The notes under the pieces are model-generated. The model ran no database searches and was not told the DNA's origin. It was given only the letters and a program-made list of their open reading frames with translations. A DNA stretch of 19,471 nucleotides from the NCBI GenBank assembly GCA_964595905.1, contig CAZQSU010000061.1, positions 1-19,471 of the forward strand. The letters run 5' to 3'. This DNA comes from JAFDWI01 sp964595905. GTDB lineage: Bacteria; Actinomycetota; Acidimicrobiia; Acidimicrobiales; Iamiaceae. Positions 1 to 7,210 of the stretch are shown piece by piece. The first letter of the stretch is position 1. Each line of letters opens with the position of its first letter. The translations under genes and the position numbers were made by a program.

Positions 1-357
1 TCGAGCCTGATCAAGACCTTCTCGGGTCTGGTGGCGAACGAGGGTCTCGGCCTGTTCGGCCACTGGGAGCCCTACGTGCTCGCCGGGGTCGTGTCGGTGG
101 GGTTCCTGATCATGCAGAGCGCGTTCCAGGCCGGTGACCTGCGCTCGGCGCTGCCCGCGATCGAGCTGGGCGAACCGGTGGTCGCCGTGTTGCTCGGCCT
201 CGCGTTGTTCCACGAACGCCTGCAGCTCCCCAACGTTTTCGTGACCGTCGTCGTGCTCGGTTCGGTCGCGACCATGGTGCTCGCCACGGTCCATCTGGCC
301 CGCTCCGCCGCGAGCGACGACGCCGGCGCCGGCGTGATCCCCGCGCGGGCCGGCTGA
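1..357 (+). CDS. DMT/EamA-family transporter, C-terminal part (5' end outside window)
   Basis: The frame is open from base 1 and gives 118 residues before a TGA, so only the end of the protein is visible. It shows three hydrophobic segments, roughly residues 24-45, 55-74 and 82-100. The stretch 'AIELGEPVVAVLLGLALFHE' (about residues 54-73) is the typical last EamA repeat of drug/metabolite transporters, in which a proline-containing helix is followed by a short loop with a conserved Glu. The tail after the last helix is short and polar. EamA proteins are inner-membrane exporters or importers of small metabolites, and the substrate cannot be told from this fragment. A GTG at base 31 is internal to the family fold and is not the start. 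Downstream, 49 bases separate it from the LLM oxidoreductase gene. Confidence 0.7.
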   Translation, partial: SSLIKTFSGLVANEGLGLFGHWEPYVLAGVVSVGFLIMQSAFQAGDLRSALPAIELGEPVVAVLLGLALFHERLQLPNVFVTVVVLGSVATMVLATVHLARSAASDDAGAGVIPARAG

Positions 358-406
358 CTCGCCGCCCGCGGACCACGGTGCCGGGTGCTCGTCCGCGGCA
401 GGCACA

Positions 407-1288
407 ATGGACCGGATGGACGCAAAGACCCTCGACGGCATCGGCCTGTGGAGTGCCGGACTGCGCTACGGCGACGCCGGCGCATCGGCCGAAGCCGCCG
501 CGGAACTCGACGAACTCGGCTACCGGGCCATCTGGCTGCCCGACGTGGGCGGCGACCTGTTCGCCGTGTGCGAGTCGCTGCTCGCGGCGACGACCCGCAG
601 CGTGATCGCCACCGGGATCCTGAACCTGTGGTTCCACGAGGCGGCCGAGACCGCCGAGCGGTACCACACGTTCACCGACGCGTACGGGCCCCGATTTCTC
701 GTCGGGATCGGCGTCAGCCACCAGGTGCTCGTCGAAGGCACCGAGGTCGGCACCTACGACCGTCCCTACAGCCGGATGGTCGCGTACCTCGACGCCCTCG
801 ACGCGCAGCCCCGACCCCTGCCTCTCGAGACGCGGGTGCTGGCGGCACTCGGCCCGCGCATGATCCGCCTCGCCGGCGACCGGGCCGCGGGCACCCACCC
901 GTACCTGGGCACGCCCGATCTGACCCGCCGCACCCGCGAAGCGCTCGGTCCCGGGCCACTCATCGCACCCGAACAGGCCGTCGTGCTCGAGACCGACCCC
1001 GACCGGGCGCGCAACGTCGCGCGCACCCACCTCGCGGGCTACCTCGGGCTGCCCAACTACGCGCGCAGCATCGTCCGTGCCGGGTTCGACGAGGCCGAGC
1101 TGGCCGACGGGGGCAGCGACCGGCTCGTCGACCGCCTGGTCGCCTGGGGTGACGAAGCCGCGATCGGCGCCCGGGTCGCCGAACACCGTGAGGCGGGGGC
1201 GAACCACGTGTGCCTCCAGGTGCTCGGCCCCGAACGGGTCGCCCTGCCGTTGGCCGAATGGCGGCGCATCGCCGCCGCCCTGATCTGA
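407..1288 (+). CDS. LLM-class F420-dependent oxidoreductase, MSMEG_4141-like subfamily
   Basis: The product has 293 residues and the TIM-barrel pattern of luciferase-like (LLM) oxidoreductases. Visible features are 'GLWSAGLRYGDA' near the N-terminus, 'ELGYRAIWLPDVGGD' (about 40-54), 'ATGILNLW' (about 66-73) and 'RFLVGIGVSH' (about 99-108). This matches the TIGR03620-type group, which is predicted to use coenzyme F420 for hydride transfer in the cytoplasm. The substrate is unknown. Two in-frame ATGs compete: 407 and 416. The second sits 7 nt after a CACAAT box (404-409), like the leaderless genes elsewhere in the window, and neither has a good Shine-Dalgarno sequence. The gene stands alone between the transporter and the hemerythrin gene. 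The subfamily is recognised from motif memory, not from a search. Confidence 0.85.
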   Translation: MDRMDAKTLDGIGLWSAGLRYGDAGASAEAAAELDELGYRAIWLPDVGGDLFAVCESLLAATTRSVIATGILNLWFHEAAETAERYHTFTDAYGPRFLVGIGVSHQVLVEGTEVGTYDRPYSRMVAYLDALDAQPRPLPLETRVLAALGPRMIRLAGDRAAGTHPYLGTPDLTRRTREALGPGPLIAPEQAVVLETDPDRARNVARTHLAGYLGLPNYARSIVRAGFDEAELADGGSDRLVDRLVAWGDEAAIGARVAEHREAGANHVCLQVLGPERVALPLAEWRRIAAALI

Positions 1289-1390
1289 CCGCGCGTCGCT
1301 CCGCTGCCGCGTCTCCGCCTCCGTGGGAAACCGGTGTGGTGTGAGTCGCCGAGATGATTCGGCGCCGCTCGCTCGGGAAGTCCTCCGATC

Positions 1391-2242
1391 ATGGATGCCA
1401 TCACCCTGCTCAAGAACGACCACAAGTCCGTGGAGAAGCTCTTCAAGGACTACGAGAAGACCGGCGATCGTGCGTTCAAGACACGGCGGGACCTGGTCGA
1501 TCGGATGATCGAGGAACTCTCCAAGCACGCCGTGATCGAGGAACAGCTCTTCTACCCGGTCACCCGTGAAACCGTGCCCGACGTCGACGACACCGTGCTC
1601 GAGAGCATCGAGGAGCACCACATCGTCAAGTGGCTGCTGTCGGAACTCGAGAACACCGACGTCGAGGACGAGCGGTTTCACGCCAAGGTGACCGTGCTCA
1701 TCGAGAACGTCCGTCACCACGTGACCGAGGAAGAGGACGAGTACTTCCCGAAGGTCCGCGAGGCGCTCGGCCGGAACGCGCTCGGCGAACTGGGTGACGA
1801 GATGGCCAAGCAGCGTGAGATCGCCTCGCCCCACCCGCACCCGCGTGCCCCCTCGACCGCACCCGAGAACCAGGCGGCCGGCGGCGTCGTGGCGATCGTC
1901 GACCGGGTCGGTGACACCGTGAGCGGTGTCGCCCAGGGCGGCGTGGCCGCCGTGGCGGACCTGGTCGACCGGATCCGCGGCGTCACCCCCCGGAGGAGCG
2001 GACCCACCGGTTCGAGCACGGCGCGTCGGTCGGCCGACAAGGTCCGCGACGCCGCGGGAACCGCGATCGACGAGGCCGTGTCGTCGGTGCGGAAAGCCCG
2101 CGACCGGGGCGAGAACGTGGTCGACGAGGCCAAGGGCGCCGCGGACGACGTCGCCAAGACGGCGCGACGCGGGGCCCGCAGGACCCAGTCGGCTGCCCGC
2201 GGGTCGAAGTCGTCGGGTTCGTCGAAGCGCAAGGCCGGATGA
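1391..2242 (+). CDS. Hemerythrin HHE-domain protein with long basic Ala-rich tail
   Basis: Residues 1-130 form a hemerythrin/HHE four-helix domain with the expected metal-ligand spacing: H11 in 'NDHKSVEKLF', H46 and E50 in 'HAVIEEQLFYP', H76/H77 in 'EEHHIVKWLL', and H109/H110 with E114 in 'RHHVTEEEDEYFP'. Such domains bind a di-iron centre and handle O2, NO or iron. Residues 140-283 are unlike a hemerythrin. They begin with a Pro-rich linker, followed by amphipathic Ala/Val/Asp helices around 160-190, and end in a strongly basic Ala/Lys/Arg/Ser tail resembling histone-H1-like or LEA-like sequence. The usual bacterial HHE protein is about 150-200 residues, so this tail is an addition. The ATG at 1391 fits the domain start exactly. 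A GGGAAG lies 10 nt upstream, so the ribosome site is weak. It converges with the CinA-C gene. Confidence 0.85.
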   Translation: MDAITLLKNDHKSVEKLFKDYEKTGDRAFKTRRDLVDRMIEELSKHAVIEEQLFYPVTRETVPDVDDTVLESIEEHHIVKWLLSELENTDVEDERFHAKVTVLIENVRHHVTEEEDEYFPKVREALGRNALGELGDEMAKQREIASPHPHPRAPSTAPENQAAGGVVAIVDRVGDTVSGVAQGGVAAVADLVDRIRGVTPRRSGPTGSSTARRSADKVRDAAGTAIDEAVSSVRKARDRGENVVDEAKGAADDVAKTARRGARRTQSAARGSKSSGSSKRKAG

Positions 2243-2346
2243 CCGAGCTGTCGGCGCTCGTCCTCAACTGCTCGCTGAAGCGCACGGCCGCCCACGCCGG
2301 GACCGTGGCACACCGGGTCGGCCGTTGCGCCACGCCTCGACCCGGT

Positions 2347-2370
2347 CGGGACAGCCGCCTGATCGTCCCG
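2347..2370. terminator. Weak hairpin between convergent genes
   Basis: CGGGAC (2347-2352) pairs with GTCCCG (2365-2370) across a 12-nt loop. It lies between the hemerythrin stop at 2242 and the converging CinA-C stop at 2372. There is no T-tract. It could end both transcripts, but a six-base stem in G+C-rich DNA is weak evidence. Confidence 0.25.
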
Positions 2371-2371
2371 G

Positions 2372-2851
2372 TCAGTCGGTGAGGAGTTCCAGCGCCAGTT
2401 CGATGGCGGCCCGGCACGAAGCGACACAGATCTCCTCGGGGTCGCCTTCGAACAGTTCCAGACGCGTCAGCGTGTGGGAAGCGCCGCGGGCGGCGAGCCA
2501 CACGGTGCCCGGGTCCTTGTCCTCCTCGGGATCGGGGCCACCGACCCCGGTCGTCGCCAGCACCACGTCGGCGTCGAGCAGTCGAGCGGCACCCTCGGCC
2601 ATCTGGCGTGCCGCGTCCTCGGTGACCACCGGGCCGGGTCGCACGCCGAGCACGTCGAACTTCACCTCACTCGCATAGGCCACGACCCCGCCGCGGAACC
2701 ACGACGCCGCCTCGGAGCGGCTCGCCAGTGCGCCGCTCAACAGTCCTCCGGTGAGCGACTCGGCGGTGGCGACGGTGAACCCGTCGTCGCGGGCGCGGTG
2801 CCCGAGTTCCGCGGCGAGGTCGTCGACGGTGCTGGTGTCGGGAGTTGGCAT
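2372..2851 (-). CDS. pncC: CinA C-terminal-domain protein, nicotinamide-nucleotide amidase type
   Basis: The product has 159 residues, the length of a stand-alone CinA-C/PncC protein without the molybdopterin-binding-like N-terminal domain. The signature 'ATAESLTGGLLSGAL' (about residues 28-42) carries the catalytic serine region. 'GGVVAYASEVKFDVLGV' (about 54-70) and 'ATTGVGGPDPEEDKDPGTVW' (about 99-118) are the other two family blocks. PncC hydrolyses the amide of nicotinamide mononucleotide to nicotinic acid mononucleotide plus ammonia, and so recycles NMN in the NAD pyridine-nucleotide cycle. One source of NMN is NAD-dependent DNA ligase. The ATG at 2851 gives the expected N-terminus; an in-frame GTG three codons upstream is possible. 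The gene is divergent from the LigD-type gene, with 112 bp between the starts. Confidence 0.88.
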   Translation of the reverse strand: MPTPDTSTVDDLAAELGHRARDDGFTVATAESLTGGLLSGALASRSEAASWFRGGVVAYASEVKFDVLGVRPGPVVTEDAARQMAEGAARLLDADVVLATTGVGGPDPEEDKDPGTVWLAARGASHTLTRLELFEGDPEEICVASCRAAIELALELLTD

Positions 2852-2963
2852 GGTCGTCACGGTGGTCGGGGCGCGATGCCGGGCACTTCCCCCGCGGGTC
2901 GGCCGACAAACCCGGACCTCCCCGGAGTGGTTGGCAACCCCACCGCGAGGGGAGCATGGAGTC

Positions 2964-3674
2964 ATGGCGACGCGCGACGCGAGGACCGAGATCGAGATCG
3001 ACGGCCACCCCGTGGCGCTCACCAACCAGGACAAGGTGCTGTACCCGGCCACCGGNNNNNNNNNNNNNNNNNNNNNNNNNNNNNNNNNNNNNNNNNNNNN
3101 NNNNNNNNNNNNNNNNNNNNNNNNNNNNNNNNNNNNNNNNNNNNNNNNNNNNNNNCTGGTGGTGTTCGACCTCGACCCGGGCGCGCCCGCGACGGCCGTG
3201 GAGTGTTGCACGGTCGCGCTGCGCCTGCGGGACCGGATGGTCGACGCGGGGTTGACGCCGGTCGCCAAGTCGTCGGGCTCGAAGGGGATCCACGTGCTCG
3301 CCGGCGTCGAAGATGCGACCTCGGACGAGGCGACCGAGTGGGCGCGCGCCGTGGCGGAGGAGCTGGCCGAGGAGACCCCCGACGACGTCGTGGCCAAGAT
3401 GACCAGGTCGGCCCGCCAGGGCAGGGTGTTCATCGACTGGAGCCAGAACCGCGCCGCGAAGACGACCGTCGCGCCCTATTCGTTGCGCGGCCGTCACGAG
3501 CCGTGGGTGTCGACGCCGCTCACCTGGGACGAGGTCGAGGCCTGTCGCAAACCCGAGGACGTGCTGTTCGGTCCCGGCCAGGTGGCCGAGCGGCTCGACA
3601 CGCTCGGCGACCTGTGTGCGGTGCTGCGCGAGCGCCGGGAATGTCTGCCGACGCCGAGCGGTTCAAGTAGTTGA
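2964..3674 (+). CDS. ligD: LigD-type polymerase domain protein (non-homologous end joining), interrupted by assembly gap
   Basis: The N-terminal 31 residues carry 'LTNQDKVLYPATG', the conserved opening of LigD primase-polymerase domains. After the N-run come 'VVFDLDPG' with the two catalytic aspartates (codons at 3168 and 3174), 'SSGSKGIH', and 'VFIDWSQN' with the third catalytic Asp (codon at 3435), then 'AAKTTVAPYSLRGR'. In Mycobacterium tuberculosis LigD these acids are D137, D139 and D227, and the spacing from the second to the third is nearly the same here. The domain adds nucleotides, preferably ribonucleotides, at double-strand breaks with Ku. No nuclease or ligase domain follows before the TGA at 3672, so this is a stand-alone polymerase subunit. 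Ku and the ligase must be elsewhere. GGGGAG (2949-2954) lies 9 nt before the ATG. The gap hides about a third of the domain. Confidence 0.88.
   Translation: MATRDARTEIEIDGHPVALTNQDKVLYPATXXXXXXXXXXXXXXXXXXXXXXXXXXXXXXXXXXLVVFDLDPGAPATAVECCTVALRLRDRMVDAGLTPVAKSSGSKGIHVLAGVEDATSDEATEWARAVAEELAEETPDDVVAKMTRSARQGRVFIDWSQNRAAKTTVAPYSLRGRHEPWVSTPLTWDEVEACRKPEDVLFGPGQVAERLDTLGDLCAVLRERRECLPTPSGSSS
3056..3155. other. Assembly gap of 100 N inside the LigD-type gene
   Basis: Exactly 100 N. The flanks belong to one domain and happen to be in the same frame. By family spacing the hidden sequence should be roughly 330 bases rather than 100, so the run is a placeholder and true coordinates beyond it are shifted. 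Confidence 0.97.
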
Positions 3675-3683
3675 TACATCAAC
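3670..3683. promoter_or_regulatory. Palindrome GTTGAT-AC-ATCAAC, candidate operator
   Basis: Perfect six-base arms flank a 2-bp centre. The left arm overlaps the TGA stop of the LigD-type gene. The site is 35-48 bp before the start of the next LLM oxidoreductase and is notably A+T-rich for this DNA. Its size and symmetry fit a dimeric winged-helix regulator site such as the MarR type, but no regulator of that kind is in the window. Confidence 0.4.
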
Positions 3684-3686
3684 GAA

Positions 3687-3705
3687 GGGCGCCGGTCCGG
3701 CGCCC
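3687..3705 (+). terminator. GC-rich hairpin between LigD-type gene and LLM gene
   Basis: GGGCGCCG (3687-3694) pairs perfectly with CGGCGCCC (3698-3705) around a 3-nt loop. It begins 13 nt after the LigD-type stop and ends directly at the GAGGAG ribosome site (3706-3711) of the next gene. It may be a terminator without a T-tract, or a structure that controls access to that ribosome site. Confidence 0.45.
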
Positions 3706-3717
3706 CGAGGAGTGACC

Positions 3718-4791
3718 ATGACCACACCGCTCGAACTCGGCATCGACACGTTCGGTGACGTGACCGTCGGATCCGACGGTCGGTTGCTGCCCGCCGCGCA
3801 GGTGATCCGCAACATCGTCGAGGAGGCCGTGCTCGCCGACCGGCTCGGCGTCGACTTCATCGGCGTCGGCGAACACCACCGCGACGACTTCGCCGTGTCC
3901 GCGCCCGAGGTCGTCCTCGCAGCGATCGCCGCCCGGACCCAACGGATCCATCTGGGCACGGCGGTGACCGTGCTCAGTTCCGACGACCCCATCCGCGTCT
4001 ACGAACGCTCCTCCACCCTCGACGCGCTGTCGAACGGCCGGGCCGAGGTGATCCTGGGTCGTGGCTCGTTCACCGAATCGTTCCCGCTGTTCGGCTACGA
4101 CCTCCGCGACTACGAGATGCTCTTCGAGGAGAAGCTCGAGTTGTTCGCCGCGCTGCTCGAAGACGGACCGACCGACTGGTCGGGCACGATCCGGCCGCCG
4201 CTGAAGAACCAGCTCGTGTACCCGCGCCCCGAATCCGGCACGATCACCACCTGGATCGGGGTGGGTGGCAGCCCCGAATCGGTGGTGCGCGCCGCGCGCC
4301 ACGGCATCCCGCTCATGCTCGCGATCATCGGTGGCGATCCGCGCCGCTTCGCGCCCATGGTCGAGTTGTACCACCGCGCGCTCACCGAGTTCGGCCACAC
4401 GGACCGACCGGTCGGCGCCCACTCGCCCGGTCACGTCGGCGACACCGACGAATCGGCCCGTGACGAGCTGTGGCCGCACTACAAGACCATGCACGACCGC
4501 ATCGGTGCCGAGCGCGGTTGGGGTCCGCTGACCAGAGAGGCGTTCGAACGCGAAGCCGGACCGCGTGGCTCGCTGTACGTCGGGTCGCCCGAAACGGTGG
4601 CCACCAAGATCGCCGCGACGGTCCGGGCGCTCGGACTCGACCGGTTCGATCTCAAGATCAGCTCCGGCCCGCTGCCGCACGAGGCGTTGATGGGCAGCAT
4701 CGAGCGCTACGGCACCGAGGTCATCCCCCGGGTCCGTCAACTGCTGGCCGACGCCGGCCACACGGCTCCCGGACACACCTCGGCGGCGTGA
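3718..4791 (+). CDS. LLM-class flavin-dependent oxidoreductase, 2I7G-like subfamily
   Basis: The product has 357 residues and the full luciferase-like barrel. Strong subfamily blocks are 'VDFIGVGEHHRDDFAVSAPE' (about 42-61), 'RIHLGTAVTVLSSDDPIRVY' (about 77-96), 'GRAEVILGRGSFTESFPLFG' (about 108-127) and 'WIGVGGSPESVVRAARHGIP' (about 178-197). These match the TIGR03858 (LLM_2I7G) group, predicted FMN-linked monooxygenases or oxidoreductases with unknown substrate. The ATG at 3718 is chosen because GAGGAG (3706-3711) sits 6 nt before it. A GTG at 3712 would bury the ribosome site in the gene. The first LLM gene at 407 belongs to a different subfamily, so the two are not a recent duplication. 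A palindrome and a hairpin precede the gene, suggesting separate control. Confidence 0.88.
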   Translation: MTTPLELGIDTFGDVTVGSDGRLLPAAQVIRNIVEEAVLADRLGVDFIGVGEHHRDDFAVSAPEVVLAAIAARTQRIHLGTAVTVLSSDDPIRVYERSSTLDALSNGRAEVILGRGSFTESFPLFGYDLRDYEMLFEEKLELFAALLEDGPTDWSGTIRPPLKNQLVYPRPESGTITTWIGVGGSPESVVRAARHGIPLMLAIIGGDPRRFAPMVELYHRALTEFGHTDRPVGAHSPGHVGDTDESARDELWPHYKTMHDRIGAERGWGPLTREAFEREAGPRGSLYVGSPETVATKIAATVRALGLDRFDLKISSGPLPHEALMGSIERYGTEVIPRVRQLLADAGHTAPGHTSAA

Positions 4792-5021
4792 CCGACCGGC
4801 GCGGGCCGGATCCGACGACGCCACCCGGGTCCACCTGCTAACCCTGTGGCCATGAGCGCAGATGGGTGTGCAGGACTCCACGGACGGGGCGCGCACGAGG
4901 GCGCAGGACGCAGGCGCAGACACAGAGCGCCGACCACGATGAGGACGCCGCCGCCGTGCGGGCACCATCCGGCCTGGCTGAACCCGCCGAAGGTTCGCGG
5001 TCACCGCACTGGACGAACCGC

Positions 5022-6092
5022 ATGACCCGACGGCCCGTCGAGGTGATCCAGTGGGCGACGGGCACGGTGGGCGTGCACGCCGTGCCGGCCATCGCCGCCC
5101 ATCCCGCGCTCGAACTCGCCGGGTTGTGGGTGCACTCGCCCGACAAGGTCGGTCGCGACGCGGGTGAGATCTGCGGCGTCGACCCGATCGGGGTCGTCGC
5201 GACCGACGACGTCGACGCGCTGCTGTACGGCACCGACGCGGACGCCATCTCCTACATGGCGAACTCCGACGTCCGCCCCGGTGCGGTCGTCGACGACCTG
5301 TGCCGGATGCTCAGCAGCGGCAAGAACGTGGTGAACACGTCGTTCGTGCCGCTGTTGTACCCCGAGGCCGCGGGACCAGGCGTCGCCGATCGGCTCACGG
5401 CCGCCTGCATCGAAGGCGGCACGTCGATCTACACCTCGGGCATCGACCCGGGGTTCGGCAACGTCGGCCTCGCGGTGGGTGCCCTCGGGCTGTGCAAGCA
5501 GGTCGACGAGGTGCGGATGATGGAGATCGTCGACTACGCCACCTGGGACAACCCCTTCACGATGTTCGAGATCATGGGCTTCGGGAAGGCCGACGTGTCC
5601 GAGTCGTTGCTGCTGTCGCCCGGGTCGACCGCACTGGCCTGGGGACCGGTCGTGGCGCTGGTCGCGCAGGCGCTCGACGTGGAACTGGACGAGATCACCG
5701 AGTGGCACGAGGTCATCCGGGCCGACGAACCCTTCGAGATCGCTTCCGGCACCGTTCCGGCCGGCGGCATCTCGGGTATGCACTTCGAGATCCGGGGGAT
5801 GATCGACGGACACGCCCGGATCGTCGTCGAGCACGTCACCCGGCTGCGCGGCGGCGACGCGCCCGGGTGGCCGCAGGGTGCGGGCTACCGCGTGATCGTC
5901 TCCGGCGAGCCGAACGTGCAGCTCGAACTGGCGCTGTCGTCTTCGCACGGCGATCACAACCATGCGGGCTGCCTGGCCACGGCGATGCAGGTGCTCAATG
6001 CGATTCCCCACGTGGTCGACGCGCCGCCCGGCATCGTGACCGACCTCGACTTCGCCGTCTCCCGCGCCGCCGGACTGCTCACGACTCGTTGA
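5022..6092 (+). CDS. DapB-like NAD(P)-dependent dehydrogenase (dihydrodipicolinate reductase-like family)
   Basis: The product has 356 residues. Residues 6-36 form a Rossmann start, 'VIQWATGTVG' with the GxxG turn at 14-17, followed by 'LELAGLWVHS', as in the actinobacterial 'dihydrodipicolinate reductase' or amine-dehydrogenase-like proteins related to 2,4-diaminopentanoate dehydrogenase. 'SGIDPGFGN' (about 140-148) is another hallmark of this group. True DapB is about 250 residues and has a lysine-pathway motif that is absent here, so a lysine biosynthesis role is unlikely. The substrate is unknown and probably an amino or keto acid derivative. The ATG at 5022 starts just before the Rossmann strand but has no visible Shine-Dalgarno sequence. 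An in-frame extension to a GTG at 4866 would add a disordered Arg/Ala-rich stretch and is unlikely. The gene stands alone, 230 bp after the LLM gene. Confidence 0.82.
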   Translation: MTRRPVEVIQWATGTVGVHAVPAIAAHPALELAGLWVHSPDKVGRDAGEICGVDPIGVVATDDVDALLYGTDADAISYMANSDVRPGAVVDDLCRMLSSGKNVVNTSFVPLLYPEAAGPGVADRLTAACIEGGTSIYTSGIDPGFGNVGLAVGALGLCKQVDEVRMMEIVDYATWDNPFTMFEIMGFGKADVSESLLLSPGSTALAWGPVVALVAQALDVELDEITEWHEVIRADEPFEIASGTVPAGGISGMHFEIRGMIDGHARIVVEHVTRLRGGDAPGWPQGAGYRVIVSGEPNVQLELALSSSHGDHNHAGCLATAMQVLNAIPHVVDAPPGIVTDLDFAVSRAAGLLTTR

Positions 6093-6110
6093 CCCGGGCG
6101 ACCCCCCGGG
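6093..6110 (+). terminator. Hairpin immediately after the DapB-like gene
   Basis: CCCGGG (6093-6098) pairs with CCCGGG (6105-6110) across six bases, starting directly after the TGA. A competing palindrome CCCCCGGGGG occupies 6103-6112. There is no T-tract. Confidence 0.35.
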
Positions 6111-6240
6111 GGCGGCACCCCCGACCAGTGCGGCGTGGCCGGAACGGTCGGTGCGGCACGCGCCGCCCGGAAGCGTTTTCCGCGTCGATGGTCATCCCGT
6201 CCGATGCGACCGTCCTGTGACGTGGCGGAACCACCTCGAC

Positions 6241-6257
6241 CCGAACGGAGCGTTCGG
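6241..6257. terminator. Bidirectional terminator-like hairpin between convergent genes
   Basis: CCGAACG (6241-6247) and CGTTCGG (6251-6257) form a perfect 7-bp stem with a GAG loop. It lies between the DapB-like gene (ends 6092) and the converging methyltransferase gene (ends 6303). The same arms recur after the RCC1 gene. A short loop and a position between convergent genes fit a terminator that works in both directions. Confidence 0.5.
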
Positions 6258-6302
6258 CCCGGTCGCGTCACGAACGGCCATCGACGAACCGACCCCGGTC
6301 TG

Positions 6303-7160
6303 TCAGCCCGGCTTGCCCGCCGTCACGATCCAGGTGGCCATGTCGAGACGGAGCGTGCCGTCGGACCAGCCGGGGGCGAGGGCCGTCGCCAGGGCGTCGA
6401 GCGCATCCGTACGGGTCGCGTCGTCCGCCGCGGCGAAGGGTGGGCCGGTCAGCGGATTCTGCATCAGCATCCGGGCCGCGAGGTCCCGCAGGTCCCCGAC
6501 TCCGGATACGGCGACCTGGTCCGGGCCGTCGGCGACGGCGACGTCGACGAACCCGGCGTCTTCGAGGATCCCGGCCGTCCGGGCGGCATCGGCGAGCGAG
6601 AACGGTCCGGGCAGTGATGGGTCGGCAGGTGGCAGGTCGAGGATCTCGGCGGCGGCGAGCACCGGCAACACCACCCCCGGGTTGGCTTCGAGGCGTTGGA
6701 AACAGCAGAAGGCGAGCCGGCCGCCCGCACGCAGCGCGCGGGCCACGTTGGTGAAGGCAGCGACCGGATCGGCGAAGAACATCACGCCCATGCGGGAGAA
6801 CGCGCGATCGAACGTCCCTCGACCGAGGTCCGCCGTCTGGACGTCGGCGTCGACGAAGTCGACCGTGTCGACACCGGCGGCGTGGGCGCGCCGTCGGGCC
6901 GCTGCCAGCATGCGCGTCGAAAGATCGACGCCGACGACCCGGCCGTCCGCGTCCTCCGCGGTGACCCGGCGGGCCAACTCCACGGTGGTCGCTCCGGTGC
7001 CACAGCCGAGATCGAGCACCCGGTCTCCGGGGGTGACTCCGAGACGGTCCATCGTCACCTGCCCGAACGGACGCAGCATCTCGTCGTAGGTCGAGGCGTT
7101 GTCGACCCAGGCGTCGCCGACGACGTCGTCCCAGAGGGCGGCCTGCTCCTCGTTCGCCAT
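6303..7160 (-). CDS. Class I SAM-dependent methyltransferase
   Basis: The product has 285 residues. Motif I is 'VLDLGCGTG' (48-56), the acidic end of strand 2 is 'GVDLS' (D79), and 'VDADVQTADLG' (about 103-113) is the motif II region, followed by 'FDRAFSRMGVMFF' and 'LRAGGRLAFCCF'. This is the Methyltransf_11/25 type, a cytosolic enzyme transferring a methyl group from S-adenosylmethionine. The layout resembles UbiE/coenzyme Q or small-molecule methyltransferases, and the substrate cannot be assigned. The ATG at 7160 is supported by TAGTCT 7 nt upstream (7168-7173), which suggests a leaderless mRNA. It lies 65 bp downstream of the LAL regulator on the same strand, so partial co-transcription is possible. 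Confidence 0.88.
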   Translation of the reverse strand: MANEEQAALWDDVVGDAWVDNASTYDEMLRPFGQVTMDRLGVTPGDRVLDLGCGTGATTVELARRVTAEDADGRVVGVDLSTRMLAAARRRAHAAGVDTVDFVDADVQTADLGRGTFDRAFSRMGVMFFADPVAAFTNVARALRAGGRLAFCCFQRLEANPGVVLPVLAAAEILDLPPADPSLPGPFSLADAARTAGILEDAGFVDVAVADGPDQVAVSGVGDLRDLAARMLMQNPLTGPPFAAADDATRTDALDALATALAPGWSDGTLRLDMATWIVTAGKPG

Positions 7161-7167
7161 GTCGGCG

Positions 7168-7173
7168 AGACTA
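7168..7173 (-). promoter_or_regulatory. -10 box TAGTCT for a leaderless methyltransferase mRNA
   Basis: Read on the minus strand, TAGTCT matches the actinobacterial TANNNT consensus and is 7 nt before the ATG, placing the transcript start at or next to the start codon. No clear -35 box and no Shine-Dalgarno sequence are visible. Confidence 0.5.
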
Positions 7174-7210
7174 CGCCTTCGCCGGCGACCGTGCCGGGAG
7201 AAATCGACAC

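Noticed and set aside
110..1840. 576-codon minus-strand frame across the LLM and hemerythrin genes
   Set aside because: It overlaps two well-supported plus-strand genes and yields Arg/Gly/Val-rich sequence without domains, typical of an antisense shadow.
4852..5025. 57-codon open frame from ATG 4852 whose TGA overlaps the ATG of the DapB-like gene (ATGA)
   Set aside because: The overlap and the missing ribosome site of the DapB-like gene made translational coupling tempting. However, the peptide is Arg/His/Pro-rich with no motif. Many of its codons end in A or T, unlike the neighbouring genes, so it does not look selected as coding.
5022..6092. Gene as true dapB of lysine biosynthesis
   Set aside because: The product is about 100 residues longer than DapB and lacks its characteristic substrate-binding motif. 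It fits the broader DapB-like dehydrogenase family instead.
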